Counted from the stretch's first letter, positions 9,211 through 17,408 are shown. The stretch is DNA of 31,757 nucleotides from Actinomycetota bacterium (GCA_030448085.1 JAUJNU010000010.1:1-31757); one strand, 5' to 3'. A program made the numbers and translations. The notes: generated by a model not told the origin, from the letters alone.

Positions 9211-10619
9211 CGGAAGGCAACGCCCTGCACAGCGGGTCCGAAGCACTACCGAGCTCCTTCCGCGACCCCAGCGGATTCCTCTTCAGCCGTGACGGAGTCA
9301 TCCTTCGCCAGGTCAACGAGGTCCACAAGGCTCATTACGACGCGCTCATGTCCTCGGGGCTTTACGAGAAGCTGACGTCGAAGCACCTGCTCATCCCGCA
9401 CGAAGAGCTGCCGGAGCCGGGGCCCGTGCCGGGTATCGCCTACAAGGTGATCAAGCCCGAGCAGATCGGCTTCATCTCCTATCCCTACGAGTGGAGCTTC
9501 AGCCAGCTCCAGGACGCCGCGCTGCTCACGCTTCGCATCCAGAGCCTGGCTCTCGACCACGGGATGTCCCTCCGGGATGCCAGCGCCTACAACATCCAGT
9601 TCCACAACGGGCGTCCGGTCCTCATAGACACGCTCTCTTTCGAGACTCTCCCCGAGGGCCGTCCCTGGATCGCGTACAGGCAGTTCTGCCAGCACTTCCT
9701 CGCCCCCCTGGCGCTGATGGCCTACCGGGACGTGCGGATGAACGAGATGTCGAGGAACCACATCGACGGCATCCCCCTGGACCTGGCGGCATCGCTGCTC
9801 CCGATGCGCTCTCGCTTCCGCATGCCGCTCCTGATCCACATCTTCGGCCACGCGAAGAGCCAGAAGCGCCACCAGAAGAGCGGCGCTACCGGCCCCCCAC
9901 CCGACCCCAAGAGAACCTTCACGATGCAAGCCTTCCGGGGCCTGCTGGACAGCCTCAAGGGGGCCGTCACCAGGCTCCACCTCTCCCGCTCGGACTCCCA
10001 CTGGGTCAGCTACTACGCTGAGGCCGCTCACTACACATCCGAGGCCCTCGACCACAAGAAGGAGCTGGTCCGAAAGTTCCTCGCGGAAGCGGGGGTCCAG
10101 GAGGTATGGGACCTCGGGGCGAACACGGGGCTCTTCAGCAGGGTGGCGACCGAGACGGGGATGAAAGCCATCGCCTTCGAGATGGACGCCGCCAGCGTCG
10201 AGGAGAACTACCAGCGCACGAAGGCGAACAAAGAGACCGGGATCCTGCCGCTCGTCATGGACCTGACGAACCCGAGCCCCGGCCTCGGGTGGCACGGCGA
10301 GGAACGGATGTCTTTGAAGGAGAGGGGGCCCGCTCCGCTCGTGATGGCGCTGGCCCTCATCCACCACCTGGCCATCGCCAACAACGTGCCGCTCACGAGG
10401 GTGGCCGACTCCTTCGCCGACCTCGGCCGGAGCCTCATCATCGAGTTCGTGCCGAAAGAGGACGAGAAGGTCCAGGAGCTGCTGGCGACCAGGGAGGACA
10501 TCTTCCCGACCTACACGCGTGAGGGATTCGAGGAGGCCTTCGCCACCAGGTTCGACACCATACGCAGCGAGCCGATCTCCGGGACAGGCCGGGTGCTCTA
10601 CCTCATGAACAAGAGGTAG
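9207..10619 (+). CDS. Large SAM-dependent methyltransferase with kinase-like N-terminal catalytic loop
   Basis: A 470-residue protein with two recognisable parts. Residues about 80-145 contain an AYKVIKPE segment and then LRDASAYNI...VLIDTLSFE. Here Asp124, Asn129 and Asp141 are spaced like the catalytic Asp, Asn and metal-binding Asp of protein kinase-like and aminoglycoside-kinase-like enzymes. Residues about 295-465 form a class I methyltransferase with motif I EVWDLGANTGLFSRVA (299-314), an acidic IAFEMD and an ALIHHLAI block. The family appears as hypothetical or NoeA-like methyltransferase in databases, from memory. The start is a GTG overlapping the stop of the small membrane protein. 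Substrate unknown; a surface-glycan or lipid target is only suggested by the partner. Confidence 0.75.
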   Translation: MTEGNALHSGSEALPSSFRDPSGFLFSRDGVILRQVNEVHKAHYDALMSSGLYEKLTSKHLLIPHEELPEPGPVPGIAYKVIKPEQIGFISYPYEWSFSQLQDAALLTLRIQSLALDHGMSLRDASAYNIQFHNGRPVLIDTLSFETLPEGRPWIAYRQFCQHFLAPLALMAYRDVRMNEMSRNHIDGIPLDLAASLLPMRSRFRMPLLIHIFGHAKSQKRHQKSGATGPPPDPKRTFTMQAFRGLLDSLKGAVTRLHLSRSDSHWVSYYAEAAHYTSEALDHKKELVRKFLAEAGVQEVWDLGANTGLFSRVATETGMKAIAFEMDAASVEENYQRTKANKETGILPLVMDLTNPSPGLGWHGEERMSLKERGPAPLVMALALIHHLAIANNVPLTRVADSFADLGRSLIIEFVPKEDEKVQELLATREDIFPTYTREGFEEAFATRFDTIRSEPISGTGRVLYLMNKR

Positions 10620-10622
10620 CTG

Positions 10623-11000
10623 CTACTCCGTTTCCGGGCCCTGTTCGCTGAGCCTGCTCTCGAGCTCCGCTATCTCGGCGTCCAGCGTGTCGTGGGCGAC
10701 CTTGCGCCTGTTGCGCTCGAAGTCCTTCATGCGCTTCGGGTATCCGATCACCTGGGCGTCGTAGACGGGGATCGCCATGCGGTCGCCGAAAGCCACGGCG
10801 TCTGCAGGGTCTTTCACAGGCGCTCTCAAGTGGTCGCCGTGCCGGTCCACCAGAAGAAGGGTCGTGGGGCTCGTCGCGGTGCGGGGCTCGATGAAACCCT
10901 CGACGCCCTTGCGCTCCGCGACGAATCCCGCCAGCTCCGTTAGGGCTGGGTTTCCCTTCTTGGAGAAGAACCCTCTGATCCTGTCACCGAAAGAGGCCAT
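10623..11000 (-). CDS. Conserved hypothetical protein, 125 residues
   Basis: I do not recognise a named family. The protein is soluble and charged. An N-terminal amphipathic start, MASFGDRIRGFFSKKGNP, is followed by a compact alpha/beta part (GVEGFIEPRTATSPTTLLLV...) and a C-terminal helix rich in Arg, Lys and Glu (about 90-125) likely to be coiled. GGGGAG lies about 10 nt upstream of the ATG. It is the last gene of the etf cluster on the minus strand, 30 nt after etfA. Its stop is 3 nt from the stop of the plus-strand methyltransferase, so the two transcripts converge with no room for a classical terminator. Confidence 0.6.
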   Translation of the reverse strand: MASFGDRIRGFFSKKGNPALTELAGFVAERKGVEGFIEPRTATSPTTLLLVDRHGDHLRAPVKDPADAVAFGDRMAIPVYDAQVIGYPKRMKDFERNRRKVAHDTLDAEIAELESRLSEQGPETE

Positions 11001-11030
11001 GGGGCATCTCTCCCCTCGCTGTGGCCCTGG

Positions 11031-11984
11031 CTAACCTTTGCGAGCCTTTACCTCGTCTATCAGCTGGGGAAGGATCTTCAGCGCATCTCCGACGACGCCG
11101 AGGTCGGCCATCTGAAAGATCGGCGCCTCCTCGTCCTTGTTGATGGCGATGATCCTCTTGGCGCCTTTCATGCCGACCACGTGCTGGGTCGCCCCGCTCA
11201 CGCCGAACGAGATGTAGATGGTGGGCTTGACGGTCTTCCCGGTCTGACCGATCTGATACGAGTAAGGTACCCAGCCCGCGTCCACGACCGCCCGGGTCGC
11301 TCCCACAGCGGTGTCACCGAGAGCGGCGGCAAGCTGGTCGAGCAGCTCGAAGTTGCCCGGGTCCTGAAGCCCGCGGCCCCCGGAGAGCACGACGGGCGCC
11401 TCCTCCAGCTTCGGACCGGTGGCGGCCTCCTCGTGACGCTCCACCCGTTTGGCCCTCTTGGCCTCGTCGGGGATCGTCGTCTCGACCGGGATGACCGTGG
11501 CCTCGCCGCCGACCGGCTCGGCGCCGAATGACTTCGCGCGGACGAGGAGGATCTTGGGGGTCCCCTCGAGCGTCACGTCGACCACGAGGGCGCCACCGAA
11601 GATGGCCGTCTTGGCCTTTTCGACCGAGTCGATCGCCATCACGTTGCTCATGAGGGTCGACCCGGTGCGGGCCGAGAGCCTGCCCGCGATGTCCCGAGAG
11701 TCGTAGGTGGCGGCGAACATGATCAGGTCGGGGGCGTTGGCACCGATCAGCTCGTGGAGGGCGTGGACATGCGGCTCCGCGACATAGTCCGCGTACACCT
11801 GATCGTCACTCGCGTACACGATCTCGGCGCCGTGCTCCCCAAGCTGTGTGGCTGCCTCGGTCGCGCCGGGGCCGAGAGCCACCGCCTCGACGTCCCCGAG
11901 ATCCCTCGCCTTCGTGACCAGCTCGAGGGCGGAGGGGTCGAGCTTTCCGTTTTCCACCTCTGCGTAGACCCATACCGTCGGCAT
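11031..11984 (-). CDS. etfA: Electron transfer flavoprotein alpha subunit
   Basis: A 317-residue subunit that holds FAD and passes electrons from acyl-CoA dehydrogenases to the membrane quinone pool. The C-terminal FAD domain is complete: VLSGGRGLQDPGNFELL, VGATRAVVDAGWVPYSYQIG, QTGKTVKPTIYISFGVSG, ATQHVVGMKGAKRIIAINKD and APIFQMADLGVVGD. The N-terminal half is the usual adenine-nucleotide-like fold. The ATG directly follows the stop codon of etfB with no spacer, so the two subunits are translationally coupled. The gene is intact while its partner etfB is broken as written. Confidence 0.95.
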   Translation of the reverse strand: MPTVWVYAEVENGKLDPSALELVTKARDLGDVEAVALGPGATEAATQLGEHGAEIVYASDDQVYADYVAEPHVHALHELIGANAPDLIMFAATYDSRDIAGRLSARTGSTLMSNVMAIDSVEKAKTAIFGGALVVDVTLEGTPKILLVRAKSFGAEPVGGEATVIPVETTIPDEAKRAKRVERHEEAATGPKLEEAPVVLSGGRGLQDPGNFELLDQLAAALGDTAVGATRAVVDAGWVPYSYQIGQTGKTVKPTIYISFGVSGATQHVVGMKGAKRIIAINKDEEAPIFQMADLGVVGDALKILPQLIDEVKARKG

Positions 11985-12769
11985 CTAGATCACCTTCGCT
12001 TCCTGGAGGTAGTCGGCGATCCGCTTTGCGGCCGTGCCGTCGTCCTGGATCACCTCTCCTGCCTTGCGCTCCTCTGCGGGCTCGTGGCTCGTCACCTGCT
12101 GCTTGACGGCTACGTCTACCGCCGCCAGGCCAAGGTCCCCCACCGACAGTTGCTCCACAGGCTTCTTCTTCGCCGCCATGATCCCCTTGAAGGAGGCGTA
12201 ACGCGGCTCGTTGATGCCGGCCGTTACCGTGACCAGAGCCGGTAGGGGGCATTCGACGACGTGGTAGCCCTCCGCGGTCTGGCGGTTGACCTTGACCGAG
12301 GTGCCGTCGCTCTCGAGGGTCTTCGCGAAGGTCACCTGGGGCAGGCCGAGCAGCTCGGCAAGGGTCGCCGGCATCGTGCCGGTGTACCCGTCCGTGGACT
12401 CGACCCCGGCGATAACGAGGTCGTAGCTCCCCTTCTTGATGGCGGCTGCGAGGACGCGCGCCGTCACCAGGGCGTCGGCGCCCTTCAGGCTGTCGTCACT
12501 GACGAGGACACCCTTGTCGGCGCCCATCGATAGACCCCGGCGGATCGCTTCCATGGCCGTGGCGGGCCCCATGGAAACGAGAGTGACCTCGCCGCCGTGG
12601 GCCTCCTTCAACTTGAGACCAGCTTCTACTCCGACCTCGTCGCCCGGGTCCAGGACTCCCTGGACGCCTTCTCTACTCCCTGGACGCCTTCTCTCTTCAG
12701 GCGATTCCCGTCCAGCTCTCCGGGGAGGTTCGGGTCCGGGATGTGCTTCACGCAGACCGCGATGTTCAC
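11985..12769 (-). CDS. etfB: Electron transfer flavoprotein beta subunit, frame broken by a 20-bp tandem duplication
   Basis: The other half of ETF; it binds AMP and contacts the dehydrogenase. Translation starts at GTG 12769 behind a perfect AAGGAGG 5 nt upstream, giving MNIAVCVKHIPDPNLPGEL, the standard N-terminus. After about 35 codons an exact second copy of a 20-bp segment (12655-12694) shifts the frame. With one copy removed the reading continues GVLDPGDEVGVEAGLKLKEA and then the intact main body (VTLVSMGPATAMEAIRRGL, AGVESTDGYTGTMPATLAE, the AMP-binding loop), about 254 residues in all. The corrected protein fits EtfB closely, so either the duplication is a sequence or assembly error or this copy is a recent knockout. 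Confidence 0.88.
12655..12694. repeat. Exact 20-bp tandem duplication inside etfB
   Basis: Two adjoining identical 20-bp units, 12655-12674 and 12675-12694, each beginning ACTCCCTGG on the plus strand. Removing one restores the EtfB reading frame exactly, so the single-copy state is the ancestral or true one. Confidence 0.95.
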
Positions 12770-12809
12770 CAGATCCTCCTTGATCGTCTAGGTGAGGGCG
12801 AGTCTAGCC

Positions 12810-12831
12810 GGTGCTTGCACTCGCAAGCACC
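12810..12831 (-). terminator. Stem-loop between enoyl-CoA hydratase and etfB
   Basis: Perfect 9-bp stem GGTGCTTGC / GCAAGCACC with a 4-nt loop, 4 nt after the stop codon of the hydratase gene. No T-tract follows on either strand, so it would be a tail-less terminator, an RNA-processing site or an operator. It lies about 40 nt ahead of the etfB start. Confidence 0.45.
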
Positions 12832-12835
12832 ACGC

Positions 12836-13651
12836 TTAGCGCCCCGTGAACTTGGCCTTTCCGGGTCCCTCCTCGGCGAAGCTCTTCATGCCGATCGCCT
12901 GGTCCTCGGAGGCGAAAAGGGCGGCGAAAGCCTGCCTCTCCAACATGAGCCCGGTCGAGATCTCGACCCCGACCCCGCTCTGGATGACCTCCTTCGCGGC
13001 CTGGAGGGCCACCGTTGGCCCGGCCGCGAAACCCTTCGCCATCTCGACGGCCCGGGTGTAGACCTCGGCCGCCGGGACCACTTCGGTGACGAGCCCGATC
13101 CGGAGAGCCTCCTCGGCATCGATGAACCGGCCCGAGTAGATGATCTCCTTGGCCCGGCCCATCCCGACGAGCCGGGTGAGCCGCTGGGTCCCCCCCGCCC
13201 CGGGGATGACCCCGAGGAGGATCTCGGGCTGCCCCAGCTTGGAGTTGTCGGCGCAGACCCGCAGGTCACAGGCGAGGGCGAGCTCGCAGCCGCCGCCGAG
13301 GGCGTAGCCGTTGATCGCCGCGATCGTGATCTTCGGGAGCTTCTCGAGCCTCGTGAAGACGTCCTGGAAACGGCCGATGTAGCGGAACATCGAGACCGCA
13401 TCGCGGGAGGCCATCTCCTTGATGTCCGCGCCGGCTGCGAAGACCCTCTCGCCTCCGTAAACGACGACGGCTCGGACGTCCTCGTTGGCCTCGGCCTCGT
13501 CCACGGCGGCGCCGATCTCGCGCGCCACCTGCTCGTTCAGCGCGTTCACCTTGGGCCGGTCGAGCCGGATCGTACCGACGCCCTCGGGCGACACCTCAAG
13601 ATTCACGAACTCGCCCACGAGGGCCTCCTTGGCTAGGTCGGGTTGCGTCAT
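12836..13651 (-). CDS. Enoyl-CoA hydratase/isomerase family protein (crotonase)
   Basis: A 271-residue crotonase. The oxyanion-hole segments are ERVFAAGADIKEMAS and NGYALGGGCELALACDLRV. The two catalytic glutamates of true hydratases appear at the expected sites: the Glu of GGGCEL and the Glu of GQPEILLGVIPGAGGTQRL. It would hydrate trans-2-enoyl-CoA to (3S)-hydroxyacyl-CoA in classical beta-oxidation, opposite in stereochemistry to the MaoC enzymes at the left end. The start is MTQPDLAKEALVGEFVNLEV at 13651; the frame is open upstream into the opposite-strand Nudix gene but without homology. Only 22 nt separate it from that divergent gene. Electron transfer flavoprotein genes follow on the same strand. 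Confidence 0.9.
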   Translation of the reverse strand: MTQPDLAKEALVGEFVNLEVSPEGVGTIRLDRPKVNALNEQVAREIGAAVDEAEANEDVRAVVVYGGERVFAAGADIKEMASRDAVSMFRYIGRFQDVFTRLEKLPKITIAAINGYALGGGCELALACDLRVCADNSKLGQPEILLGVIPGAGGTQRLTRLVGMGRAKEIIYSGRFIDAEEALRIGLVTEVVPAAEVYTRAVEMAKGFAAGPTVALQAAKEVIQSGVGVEISTGLMLERQAFAALFASEDQAIGMKSFAEEGPGKAKFTGR

Positions 13652-13673
13652 GCGAAGGCTACGATGACCGGCC

Positions 13674-14303
13674 ATGAGTGGCGACTTCGAAGCCCGCCTG
13701 AGCGAGGTGCTGGGCGCTCGGCGACCCCAGAGGATCCATGTCGCCGGGGCGCGAGCCGCCGCCGTCCTGATGCCGATCGTGGCGGTCCCTGAGCCCACCC
13801 TGATCTTCACGGTCAGGAGCGACACCCTCTCGCGCCACAAGGGGCAGATCTCCTTCCCCGGCGGATCGATCGACCCGACGGACGCCAGCGCGGGGGCCGC
13901 CGCTCTCCGGGAGACGCACGAGGAACTGGGGCTGGACCCGAACCTCGTGAGGGTGCTGGGGGAGCTGGACAGCTTCCCCACCTATGTCAGCGGCTACGTC
14001 GTCACCCCGTTCGTCGGGTGTCTCGAGTCACGGCCGGTTCTGGACCCGAACCCGGCCGAGGTGGCCGAGGTGCTCGACGTGCCCCTGGCGCAACTGAGCG
14101 AGGAGATAAGACGGGAGCCGGGGTTCTCCCACGCCAACCGCACCTATCCGACCGAGGCCTGGGTGTGGCGGGACCACGTCATCTGGGGGGTCACCGCCTA
14201 CATCATCAGAGGGTTCCTCGAGATCCTGGCCGAGGCGGGCTTGGGGCCATGGCCTGGGCCCGGGAACTGGGCCCTCGCTCCGCCGCCTAACCTCAGGGCA
14301 TGA
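13674..14303 (+). CDS. Nudix hydrolase, CoA pyrophosphatase (NudL/YeaB) type
   Basis: A 209-residue protein. The UPF0035/CoA-pyrophosphatase signature is seen as TVRSDTLSRHKGQISFPGG, followed by the Nudix box with ALRETHEELGL. These enzymes split CoA and acyl-CoA into 3',5'-ADP and phosphopantetheine parts. A tail of about 20 residues rich in Pro, Gly and Trp is beyond the family core. A TACGAT hexamer ends 8 nt before the ATG and there is no clear Shine-Dalgarno sequence, so the mRNA may be leaderless. The stop overlaps the ATG of the next small gene. A role in acyl-CoA homeostasis fits the surrounding genes but is inferred. Confidence 0.85.
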   Translation: MSGDFEARLSEVLGARRPQRIHVAGARAAAVLMPIVAVPEPTLIFTVRSDTLSRHKGQISFPGGSIDPTDASAGAAALRETHEELGLDPNLVRVLGELDSFPTYVSGYVVTPFVGCLESRPVLDPNPAEVAEVLDVPLAQLSEEIRREPGFSHANRTYPTEAWVWRDHVIWGVTAYIIRGFLEILAEAGLGPWPGPGNWALAPPPNLRA

Positions 14304-14476
14304 GCTTCCTTCTCTATCTAGCCGCGGCCCCCTCCCCGTCGCCCACCCCAGGGGGGACGTTGCAGGCCCCGCCGGCCGACCCGCTGCAGACGATAGGAGC
14401 GATAGTCGCGATCGTGTTCGCCCTCGCAGCCGCGATCGTCGGCTACCGGATCATCAGGGGCGGCAAAGGCCTCTGA
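14300..14476 (+). CDS. Small single-pass membrane protein, 58 residues
   Basis: The ATG overlaps the Nudix stop by 4 nt (ATGA), which strongly suggests a real coupled gene despite its size. The product starts MSFLLYLAAAPSPSPTPGGT and has a Pro/Ser/Thr-rich stretch at about 10-30. A membrane segment follows at about 31-49 (TIGAIVAIVFALAAAIVGY), then a short basic tail (RIIRGGKGL). The topology is probably N-out with a cytoplasmic tail. Not assigned to a family. The gene ends 77 nt before the stop of the minus-strand mutase gene; that convergent gap holds only short inverted repeats and no T-tract terminator. Confidence 0.6.
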   Translation: MSFLLYLAAAPSPSPTPGGTLQAPPADPLQTIGAIVAIVFALAAAIVGYRIIRGGKGL

Positions 14477-14552
14477 GCAGGCTTCCCGGGTTCTTGTCGA
14501 GTTATCGGACAGATATGGGCGTTACATCCACTCAGAACCCAGAGGTTCGGGG

Positions 14553-16205
14553 TTAGAACATGGGGGGCTCGGTGTAGACGCCCCATGCCTCCTTCAGGGT
14601 CTCGGTCATCTCGCCCAAGGTGACGTAGGCCTTGGCCGCCTCGACCATCACCGGGATCGCGTTCTGCGATGGGTCGGCGGCCATGTCCCGCAGCGCCTGC
14701 ATCGCCTCCTCTGCCTTGTGGGCGTCCCTGTTGGCCCGGACCTCGGCGACCGCCTTCTTCTGCCGCTCCTCGATGTCCATGTCGATCACGAGCACCTCGG
14801 GGGCCTTCTGGACGGAGCGGTTGAAGCGGTTCACGCCGACGATGACCTTGTCGCCGCTCTCGAGGAGCCGCTGGTAGGTGAAGGCGGCGTCCGCGATCTC
14901 CTTCTGGAAGTAGCCCTCCTCGATGCCGGCCAACATCCCATCGAGGATCGAGCCGCTGCCGAGGTCGTCGATCTTCGCGAAGTAGGCCTCGGCCTCTGCC
15001 TCCATCTTGTCGGTCAGGTCCTCGAGGAACCAGGAGCCGCCCAGGGGGTCGACCACGTTCGTGACGCCGGTCTCGTAACCGATGACCTGCTGGGTGCGGA
15101 GTGCGATCTCGACGGCCTCGTCCGACGGCAGCGCGAGGACCTCGTCGAGCGAGTTCGTGTGCAGGGACTGGGTGCCCCCGAGGACGGCGGCGAGCGCCTC
15201 GGTGGCGGTGCGAACGACGTTGTTATAGGGCTGCTGCGCCGTGAGCGAAGCTCCCGCGGTCTGAGTGTGGAACTTCAGCATCCAGGAACGCTCGTTCTTG
15301 GCCCCGTACCGATCCCTCATCCAGCGAGACCAGATGCGTCGGGCGGCGCGGAAATTGGCGATCTCCTCGAAGAAGTCGATGTGTGAGTTGAAGAAGAACG
15401 AGAGCCCGGGCGCCACCTTGTCGACGTCGAGGCCCCTGCGTATGCCCAGCTCGGTGTGAGCGAAGCCGGAGGCAACCGTGAACGCGAGCTCCTGCGCAGC
15501 AGTGCTTCCGGCCTCGCGGATGTGATAGCCGGAGATCGAGAGCGGGTAGTACCTCGGCACGTTGTCGATGCAGTACGACATCATGTCGGCCGTCAGCCTG
15601 AGGTGCGGCTCCGGCGGGAAGAGCCATTCCTTCTGGGCGATGTACTCCTTCAGGATGTCGGTCTGGCAGGTGCCACCGAGCTTGGAGATGGTCCCCCCCT
15701 GCTTCTCGGCAGCGGCGATATACATCGCGAAAAGCATGGGGGCCGGGCCCGAGATCGTCATCGAAGTGCTGATGGACTCGAGGTCGAGCTTGTCGAACAG
15801 GATCTCCATGTCGGCGAGCGAGTCGATCGCGACCCCGCAGCGCCCCACCTCGCCCAGGGAATGACTGTCGTCCGAGTCACGCCCCATGAGCGTCGGCATG
15901 TCGAAGGCGACCGACAGACCCGTCTGCCCCTGCTCGGTGAGGAAGTGGAAGCGCTCGTTGGTCTGCTCCGGCGTGCCGAAACCGGCGAACTGCCGCATCG
16001 TCCACAGACGGCCCCGGTAGCCACTGGGGTAGATCCCCCGGGTGAAGGGGAACTCACCCGGTACCCCGAGCTTCGGGTCTATGTCCTGGGTCGGCCCGTA
16101 GAGCGGCTCCACGGGGACGCTGGACAGCGTGTCGAAGTCGACGTCGTCACGCAGCTTGGCTTCCTTGTAACGCTGTTCCCACCTCGTGTAGCTCTCATCT
16201 GCCAT
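14553..16205 (-). CDS. B12-dependent acyl-CoA mutase large subunit, isobutyryl-CoA mutase type
   Basis: A 550-residue TIM-barrel substrate-binding subunit of the methylmalonyl-CoA mutase family (YRGRLWTMRQFAGFG, GLSVAFDMPTLMGRDSDD, ISGYHIREAGSTAAQELAF). It has no C-terminal B12 domain, so a separate small subunit of about 140 residues must exist outside the window. In methylmalonyl-CoA mutase a Tyr and an Arg (Tyr89 and Arg207 of Propionibacterium) hold the substrate carboxylate. Here the matching residues are Phe73 and Gln191, 118 apart as in the reference pair; this is the isobutyryl-CoA mutase combination. The likely reaction is isobutyryl-CoA to n-butyryl-CoA. The MeaB-type chaperone gene lies just upstream on the same strand. 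The start is ATG 16205. Confidence 0.85.
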   Translation of the reverse strand: MADESYTRWEQRYKEAKLRDDVDFDTLSSVPVEPLYGPTQDIDPKLGVPGEFPFTRGIYPSGYRGRLWTMRQFAGFGTPEQTNERFHFLTEQGQTGLSVAFDMPTLMGRDSDDSHSLGEVGRCGVAIDSLADMEILFDKLDLESISTSMTISGPAPMLFAMYIAAAEKQGGTISKLGGTCQTDILKEYIAQKEWLFPPEPHLRLTADMMSYCIDNVPRYYPLSISGYHIREAGSTAAQELAFTVASGFAHTELGIRRGLDVDKVAPGLSFFFNSHIDFFEEIANFRAARRIWSRWMRDRYGAKNERSWMLKFHTQTAGASLTAQQPYNNVVRTATEALAAVLGGTQSLHTNSLDEVLALPSDEAVEIALRTQQVIGYETGVTNVVDPLGGSWFLEDLTDKMEAEAEAYFAKIDDLGSGSILDGMLAGIEEGYFQKEIADAAFTYQRLLESGDKVIVGVNRFNRSVQKAPEVLVIDMDIEERQKKAVAEVRANRDAHKAEEAMQALRDMAADPSQNAIPVMVEAAKAYVTLGEMTETLKEAWGVYTEPPMF

Positions 16206-16253
16206 GGCGCGATTGTACCGGGCCGGGCGAGCGAACCGGCTGCGGGTGAGGCT

Positions 16254-17162
16254 TTAGAGAGCCGCCATCAGCTCGTCGGCGGCCGCGTAAGGATCCATGT
16301 CGCGGGCGCATACCGCATCGGTCAGCTTCTGAAGGAGCTCGCCTGCTTCGGACTCCAGCCGGAGGCGGCTCTTCTCGGCGACGATCTCCCGCAACTCGTG
16401 CTCGACCCGCCTCCTGCGGCGAGCTTCGAGGATCCCAGCCTCGGCCTGATACTCGCGATGCTTGCGGACCGCCTCCCACAGCTCCTCGATGCCTTCTCCT
16501 TTCACCGCCACGGTCTCGACGATCGGGGGCTTCCAGGTCGCGGTCGACATCTGCAGCATCGACTTCAGCTCCCGCACGGTGTCCTTGGCCCCGGGCCGGT
16601 CCGCCTTGTTGACGACGTAGACGTCTGCGATCTCGAGGAGGCCCGCCTGGGCGGCCGGCACCGCGTCGCCCCAGCCCGCTTTCAGAACCACTCGGGTGAG
16701 GACTCTTGAGTGGGTTCTCTCGACCTCTCTCGATGATCACCCAGTCGTTGCCTACGGCATCGAGGGCGCGCACGGCCTCCGGAGCGGCGAGAGAAAGGCC
16801 CCGAGATGCCCGCGGGTAGCCATCGACCGGATGAAGACGCCGTCATCGGTGGCGTGGGTCTGCATCCGCACGCGGTCCCCAGCAAGGCCCCGCCGGAGAA
16901 GGGGCTGGAGGGGTCGATCGCCAGGACGCCCACCTTCAGGTCGTCCTTGCGGATGCGAGCGACGATCCTGTCGGTCAGTGATGACTTGCCCGCCCCGGGG
17001 GCTCCGGTGATACCCAGCGAATAGGTGCGCCCGGTGTGGGGATAGAGCTGCTTCATGGCCCGCCCGAGGCTCTCCCCGCCGTCCTCGACCAAGGAGATGA
17101 GCCGCCGACGGCGCACGACGCTCCCCACGGAGCGCGCTCTCGATAAGAGCCGCTGGATCCAT
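16254..17162 (-). pseudogene. MeaB/ArgK-type G-protein chaperone of B12 mutase, multiply frameshifted
   Basis: MeaB-type GTPases gate cofactor loading and rescue of B12 acyl-CoA mutases, fitting the mutase gene 48 nt downstream. The recognisable pieces lie in different frames: MDPAALIESALRGERRA; RRLISLVEDGGESLGRAMKQ with the P-loop GITGAPGAGKSSL and DPSSPFSGGALLG; DRVRMQTHATDDGVFIRSM; ALDAVGNDWVIIE; and KAGWGDAVPAAQAGLLEIAD with the NKAD motif to the end. Breaks: one extra base near 17108, one base short in a G run at 16877-16880, one short in a G run at 16799-16802, and a stretch near 16690-16728 that no longer encodes the expected TVGVGQSE switch motif and is about 20 nt too short. Either a decayed gene or poor consensus. 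Confidence 0.8.
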
Positions 17163-17166
17163 CGCC

Positions 17167-17408
17167 TCAGGCCTCGACGGCCACTACCTTCGTGATCCCG
17201 GGCACGTGCTCGCGAAGGATCCGCTCGACGCCCTGCCTCAGGGTGACGGGGGACATGGGGCACTCTTCGCAGGTGCCGAAGAGCTGCACGGTGACCGTCC
17301 CTCGCTCACGCTCTCGAGTTGGATGTCGCCCCCGTCCATCTGGATCGCCGGCCGGATCAGCTCGAGGGCCTGCCTGACCCTTTCCTCGACTGTCGCGGTT
17401 GCGTTCAT
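17167..17408 (-). CDS. NifU-type iron-sulfur scaffold domain protein, one base missing
   Basis: A short NifU C-terminal-domain protein. It reads MNATATVEERVRQALELI, then RPAIQMDGGDIQLESVSEG; a missing base in a G run near 17300 then shifts the frame. Adding one base restores TVTVQLFGTCEECPMSPVTL and the ending VPGITKVVAVEA, giving 80 residues. The two cysteines bind a transient [4Fe-4S] cluster for delivery; in this family the motif is usually CxxC, and here TCEECP is kept. The ATG overlaps the stop of the SpoIID gene (ATGA) and the stop is 4 nt before meaB, so it sits inside the operon. The lesion resembles those in neighbouring meaB. Confidence 0.8.

Noticed and set aside
14477..14552. Inverted repeat GGGTTCT ... 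AGAACCC between convergent genes
   Set aside because: Arms are about 30 nt apart and there is no T-tract; too weak to call a terminator.
16690..16728. Short inversion as the cause of the scrambled meaB stretch
   Set aside because: Six-base inverted ends are present, but inverting the interval does not restore the MeaB motif and adds a stop codon.
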